Assembly (NCBI RefSeq): GCF_007752935.1
Contig: NZ_CP036319.1
Span: 2,914,001-2,978,000, forward strand
Length of the DNA stretch: 64,000 bases
Source: Crateriforma conspicua
Lineage (GTDB): Bacteria > Planctomycetota > Planctomycetia > Pirellulales > Pirellulaceae
Direction of reading: 5' to 3'
Shown here: positions 63,760 to 64,000 of the stretch, one piece after another
Position numbering within the stretch: position 1 is the first letter of the stretch
How the letters are laid out: each line of letters opens with the position of its first letter
Position numbers and translations under genes: made by a program
The notes under the pieces: generated by a model
What the model was told of the DNA's origin: nothing
The model's database searches: none
Seen by the model: only the letters and a program-made list of their open reading frames with translations

Positions 63760-64000
63760 ATGCCACTCAGCTTGCTCCATCGGTCTTTTTGCCCCGCGAA
63801 TCGCGTCGGGGCCGGTATCCGGTTTGTTGGGTTCGTCGTCGGCTGTCTGTTTGGCGCAGGGTCGTTCCAGGCGGTGGCCGAACCGCTTCCCAACATCGTC
63901 ATCGTGTACGCCGACGACATGGGTTATGGAGATTTGGCGGTCCAAAATACTGATTCCAAAATTCCGACGCCGAATCTGGATCGGCTTGCCAGCGAGGGGA
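63760..64000 (+). CDS. Sulfatase, N-terminal part
   Basis: The first 80 codons of a gene cut by the window end. It has a signal peptide (about 1-42, [20 protein letters not shown]) followed by [20 protein letters not shown]. Its Asp pair (ADDMG) provides two of the calcium ligands in the alkaline-phosphatase-fold sulfatases, and [11 protein letters not shown] continues the family pattern. The C/S-x-P-x-R motif that becomes formylglycine lies beyond the window. Such enzymes remove sulfate esters, in planctomycetes often from algal polysaccharides; the substrate cannot be told from this part. ATG 63760 is the first in-frame start giving a signal peptide. Confidence 0.88.
   Translation, partial: MPLSLLHRSFCPANRVGAGIRFVGFVVGCLFGAGSFQAVAEPLPNIVIVYADDMGYGDLAVQNTDSKIPTPNLDRLASEG

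Overview
The window is bacterial chromosome with the signature of a planctomycete, most likely a Pirellulaceae (Rhodopirellula-like) relative. The pointers are a 13-member array of DUF1559 proteins with pilin-like leaders and H-x9-DG tails, an exosortase with a fused EpsI-like domain beside a Wzc-type tyrosine kinase, a VPEP-tailed secreted protease, DUF4159, MoxR, sulfatase and PQQ-propeller genes, and abundant intergenic palindromes. No rRNA, tRNA, CRISPR array or prophage was seen. All assignments come from reading sequence motifs; no database search was run.

Layout. 1-3116: the 3' end of purN and two overlapping NfeD-type membrane protein genes. 3365-10918 (minus): a complete type I restriction-modification operon read hsdM, hsdS, GxxExxY gene, hsdR. 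It has been reshaped by repeats: three 205-bp tandem units between hsdM and hsdS, palindromes on both sides of the GxxExxY gene, and a palindromic element inserted inside the hsdR reading frame. 11388-18604: housekeeping and envelope genes (thiD, an O-antigen-ligase-like membrane protein, a CobW-type G3E GTPase, UDP-glucuronate decarboxylase, a TerB-like protein, stand-alone CoaB, pyrD).

19004-40920: thirteen DUF1559 paralogues in one orientation, each a separate transcription unit with its own 5' region and its own GC-rich terminator, and nearly all with a GGAG ribosome binding site. The first ~45 codons are nearly invariant. A short patch after residue ~75 falls into a few sequence classes that are scattered along the array, and the downstream part follows a different grouping, which suggests mosaic recombination. 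A 53-aa acidic lipoprotein gene follows the array.

41813-52200: a VPEP-tailed trypsin-like protease, an RluD-type pseudouridine synthase with a TPR-like membrane protein, then an exopolysaccharide/exosortase group (Wzc-like tyrosine autokinase, exosortase-EpsI fusion, TPR membrane protein). 52341-56514: a small membrane protein, an 882-aa two-helix membrane protein and an overlapping ABC ATPase without a recognisable permease. 56614-57185: a second GxxExxY gene bracketed by a pair of palindromes of another sequence family. 57490-62213: a TPR/gluzincin peptidase, DUF4159 protein and MoxR ATPase. 62326-64000: a PQQ-type beta-propeller protein and a divergent sulfatase cut by the window end.

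The most unusual features are the translationally daisy-chained 205-bp repeats between hsdM and hsdS, the palindrome family found both inside hsdR and between genes at 62.2 kb, the two GxxExxY cassettes, and the insulated mosaic DUF1559 array.
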